Assembly: GCA_007122045.1 (NCBI GenBank)
Contig: SKJM01000551.1
Span: 1 to 9,372, forward strand
DNA: 9,372 nucleotides
Direction: 5' to 3'
DNA from: Planctomycetales bacterium
GTDB taxonomy: Bacteria; Planctomycetota; Planctomycetia; Pirellulales; Thermoguttaceae
Within the stretch, counting starts at the first letter, position 1. Each line of letters begins with the position of its first letter. Positions 8,099 to 9,372 of the stretch are shown here, piece by piece. The notes beneath the pieces are model-generated. The model did no database searches. It was not told where the DNA came from and worked only from the letters and a program-made list of their open reading frames with translations. A program made the position numbers and the translations under genes.

Positions 8099-9372
8099 CC
8101 CCCCGGCGTGGTGCAAAGCTTCCGCCGGTATGCGCTGCCAGCCGCCCGAGGGGCCGTACCAGAGGACTTCAAGCACTTCATGGCCAGCGTGTTCAAAGTA
8201 CTCGACCCGGATCGGGTAGTAGCCCGGCGTGAGCGTGAGCGTCAGTCCCTGCTTCGTGGTCGCGGCATGGATGCCATCGTGATCGACGACTTCCCGGTCG
8301 CCGATCCACAATTTGGAGCCGTCGTCGGACGTCAGCGCGAACGTGTACTCCCCGGGCTCGGCGATCTTCAGGTAGCCCGTGAAAACGAGTCCGAAGTGGT
8401 CGTCCCGCCCCTGGGGTCCCAAATCGATACGGGGCGACACACCCTCTTTGACCGGCGTAAGAGCGCTGAAGTCCGGCAGTCTGTTCCAATTGCCTTCGTA
8501 GTACTTGTACGCCACACCCGCGGACAACGAATCCGCGGAGACTTCCGCGGGCTTCATTTCGATGCGCGGGCGCGCCTTCCATTCTTCACTCGTCATCGTC
8601 TTCCAGTAGACCGTATAGCGCTGGTGGTGAAGGTTCCAGAGGGGAATGAGCGAAACGTCCTCCGGTTTGCCGACGCCCGACGTGCGGAACGTCAGCGGGG
8701 CACCTTCAACCGGTTTGACCCAGTCACCGGGTTCGTCGGAATCGACCACCAGCACTGGAACCGGCGGTGTCATATCGCCGGAGTGGGCTGCTTGGTTGGA
8801 GAAGCGGAGGCTGTCGGGCATCCCTTCGCGGCCCAACTCACCCGCCAGCACCGCCGGGCCGTACATGACGACCACGCGCGACTCGTCGTCGCGGGCGCGG
8901 CGGAGGTGCAACCCCATGGGCAACTGGACCCGGATCGTATCGCCGTCCTTCCACGTGCGCGAGAGTGTCAAGTAGCTTTGCGGCTTGGCGTCGACGGTCT
9001 GCTTCTCGCCGTTAATGGTCACCTGGGGCGCCTGCGTTACCCAATAGGGAACGCGCACCTTGACGTTGAACGTCTGCGGTTGCTTGGCGGACACGGTGAA
9101 GGTGGTGGTGTCCGTTTCCGGAAACGCGGTTTCCTGCCGGATGGTCGCCCCTTTCTCTTTCCACTGAAGCTCAGACGGAATAAAGAGATTCACCCACAGG
9201 GTATCGTCGTTGTGGAAGTAGATCGTGTCGCCGTACTTCCCGTGGTTCTCTATGCCCGTACCCACGCAGCACCACATGGAATCGAAGGGCGTGCTGTAAA
9301 TCTTGAAGTGCCCCGGCTTGAGGGAGTAGAAGTAGGTAACGTCGCCGCTGTCGGGATCCTGGGAACCGAGGA
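8093..9372 (-). CDS. GH127/GH146-type glycosidase, C-terminal part with PA14 domain (5' end beyond right edge)
   Basis: The frame is open from the right edge to a TGA at 8095-8093. It enters at ILGSQDP-like sequence and repeats the MWCCVGTGIENHGKYGD block (Met codon at 9277), so it overlaps residues ~370-425 of the left-edge fragment. Beyond this come the family's beta-sandwich regions, including LFIPSELQW and YGPAVLAGELG, typical of DUF1680 proteins. After a linker, about 135 C-terminal residues (8515-8096) form a PA14 domain with GYLKIAEPGEYTFALTSDDG and LWIG, then VEYFEHAGHEVLEVLWYGP. PA14 modules commonly bind glycans, so it probably anchors the enzyme to its substrate. Using the numbering of the joined protein, PA14 spans about 655-790. 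A run of nine G residues on the coding strand lies directly before the stop. The next gene starts 177 bp downstream, beyond a dispersed repeat. Whether this is the same gene as the left fragment or a near-identical paralogue cannot be decided here. Confidence 0.88.
   Translation of the reverse strand, partial: LGSQDPDSGDVTYFYSLKPGHFKIYSTPFDSMWCCVGTGIENHGKYGDTIYFHNDDTLWVNLFIPSELQWKEKGATIRQETAFPETDTTTFTVSAKQPQTFNVKVRVPYWVTQAPQVTINGEKQTVDAKPQSYLTLSRTWKDGDTIRVQLPMGLHLRRARDDESRVVVMYGPAVLAGELGREGMPDSLRFSNQAAHSGDMTPPVPVLVVDSDEPGDWVKPVEGAPLTFRTSGVGKPEDVSLIPLWNLHHQRYTVYWKTMTSEEWKARPRIEMKPAEVSADSLSAGVAYKYYEGNWNRLPDFSALTPVKEGVSPRIDLGPQGRDDHFGLVFTGYLKIAEPGEYTFALTSDDGSKLWIGDREVVDHDGIHAATTKQGLTLTLTPGYYPIRVEYFEHAGHEVLEVLWYGPSGGWQRIPAEALHHAGGG
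9202..9372. repeat. Right copy of 171-bp terminal direct repeat
   Basis: Partner of bases 1-171 with a constant offset of 9201. Overlapping the two copies closes the sequence and completes the glycosidase frame without a stop or frameshift. That is the expected result for a looped assembly or a tandem duplication unit, and also for two paralogues that are identical here. Confidence 0.97.

Noticed and set aside
7930..8196. Minus-strand ORF of 88 codons between glycosidase and giant gene
   Set aside because: Overlaps the PA14 coding end in another frame and then runs through repeat copy B; best explained as non-coding.

Overview
The window looks like accessory, polysaccharide- or biomass-degrading DNA from a high-GC bacterium. 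The gene content is secreted enzymes carrying PA14 and LamG domains, a SUMF1/FGE-fold protein and a GH127/GH146-type arabinofuranosidase. The PVC superphylum (planctomycete, verrucomicrobial, kiritimatiellote or lentisphaerote) fits best. That placement is inferred from gene content; no phylogenetic marker is present.

Every credible gene is on the minus strand. Reading 5'->3' on that strand from the right end: (1) 9372-8093, the C-terminal part of a GH127/GH146-type glycosidase with a C-terminal PA14 domain; (2) a 177-bp gap with copy B of a ~108-bp dispersed repeat; (3) 7915-2906, a giant secreted protein of 1669 residues with signal peptide, PA14, a HEWGH metallopeptidase-like region, a hexapeptide beta-helix, LamG, a long repeated coiled coil and a Trp/Tyr/Asn-rich tail; (4) 47 bp later, a secreted SUMF1/FGE-like protein lacking both FGE catalytic cysteines (2858-1869); (5) 28 bp later, a small unrecognised ORF (1840-1520); (6) a 243-bp gap with a candidate promoter and repeat copy A; (7) 1276-1, the N-terminal part of a GH127/GH146-type glycosidase, running off the left edge.

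The two window ends are the same sequence: 1-171 and 9202-9372 match at 170 of 171 positions. The single difference is a synonymous change in a Gly codon. The left end holds residues 1-425 of the glycosidase and the right end holds residues from about 370 to the C-terminus. Joined through the overlap they give one uninterrupted 794-residue enzyme. The contig is therefore a closed 9201-bp assembly loop, one period of a tandem duplication, or a stretch between two nearly identical paralogues. No replication, partition or mobilisation gene is visible, so a true plasmid is not supported.

Functionally the locus looks like a small secreted degradation unit. An exo-acting arabinofuranosidase and a very large zinc-peptidase-like, carbohydrate-binding protein share PA14 modules, and a non-catalytic FGE-fold protein is made with them. 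All three recognised proteins start with a signal peptide, and all four genes have a plausible Shine-Dalgarno at the chosen start. The numerous plus-strand ORFs, up to 1090 codons, are antisense shadows.
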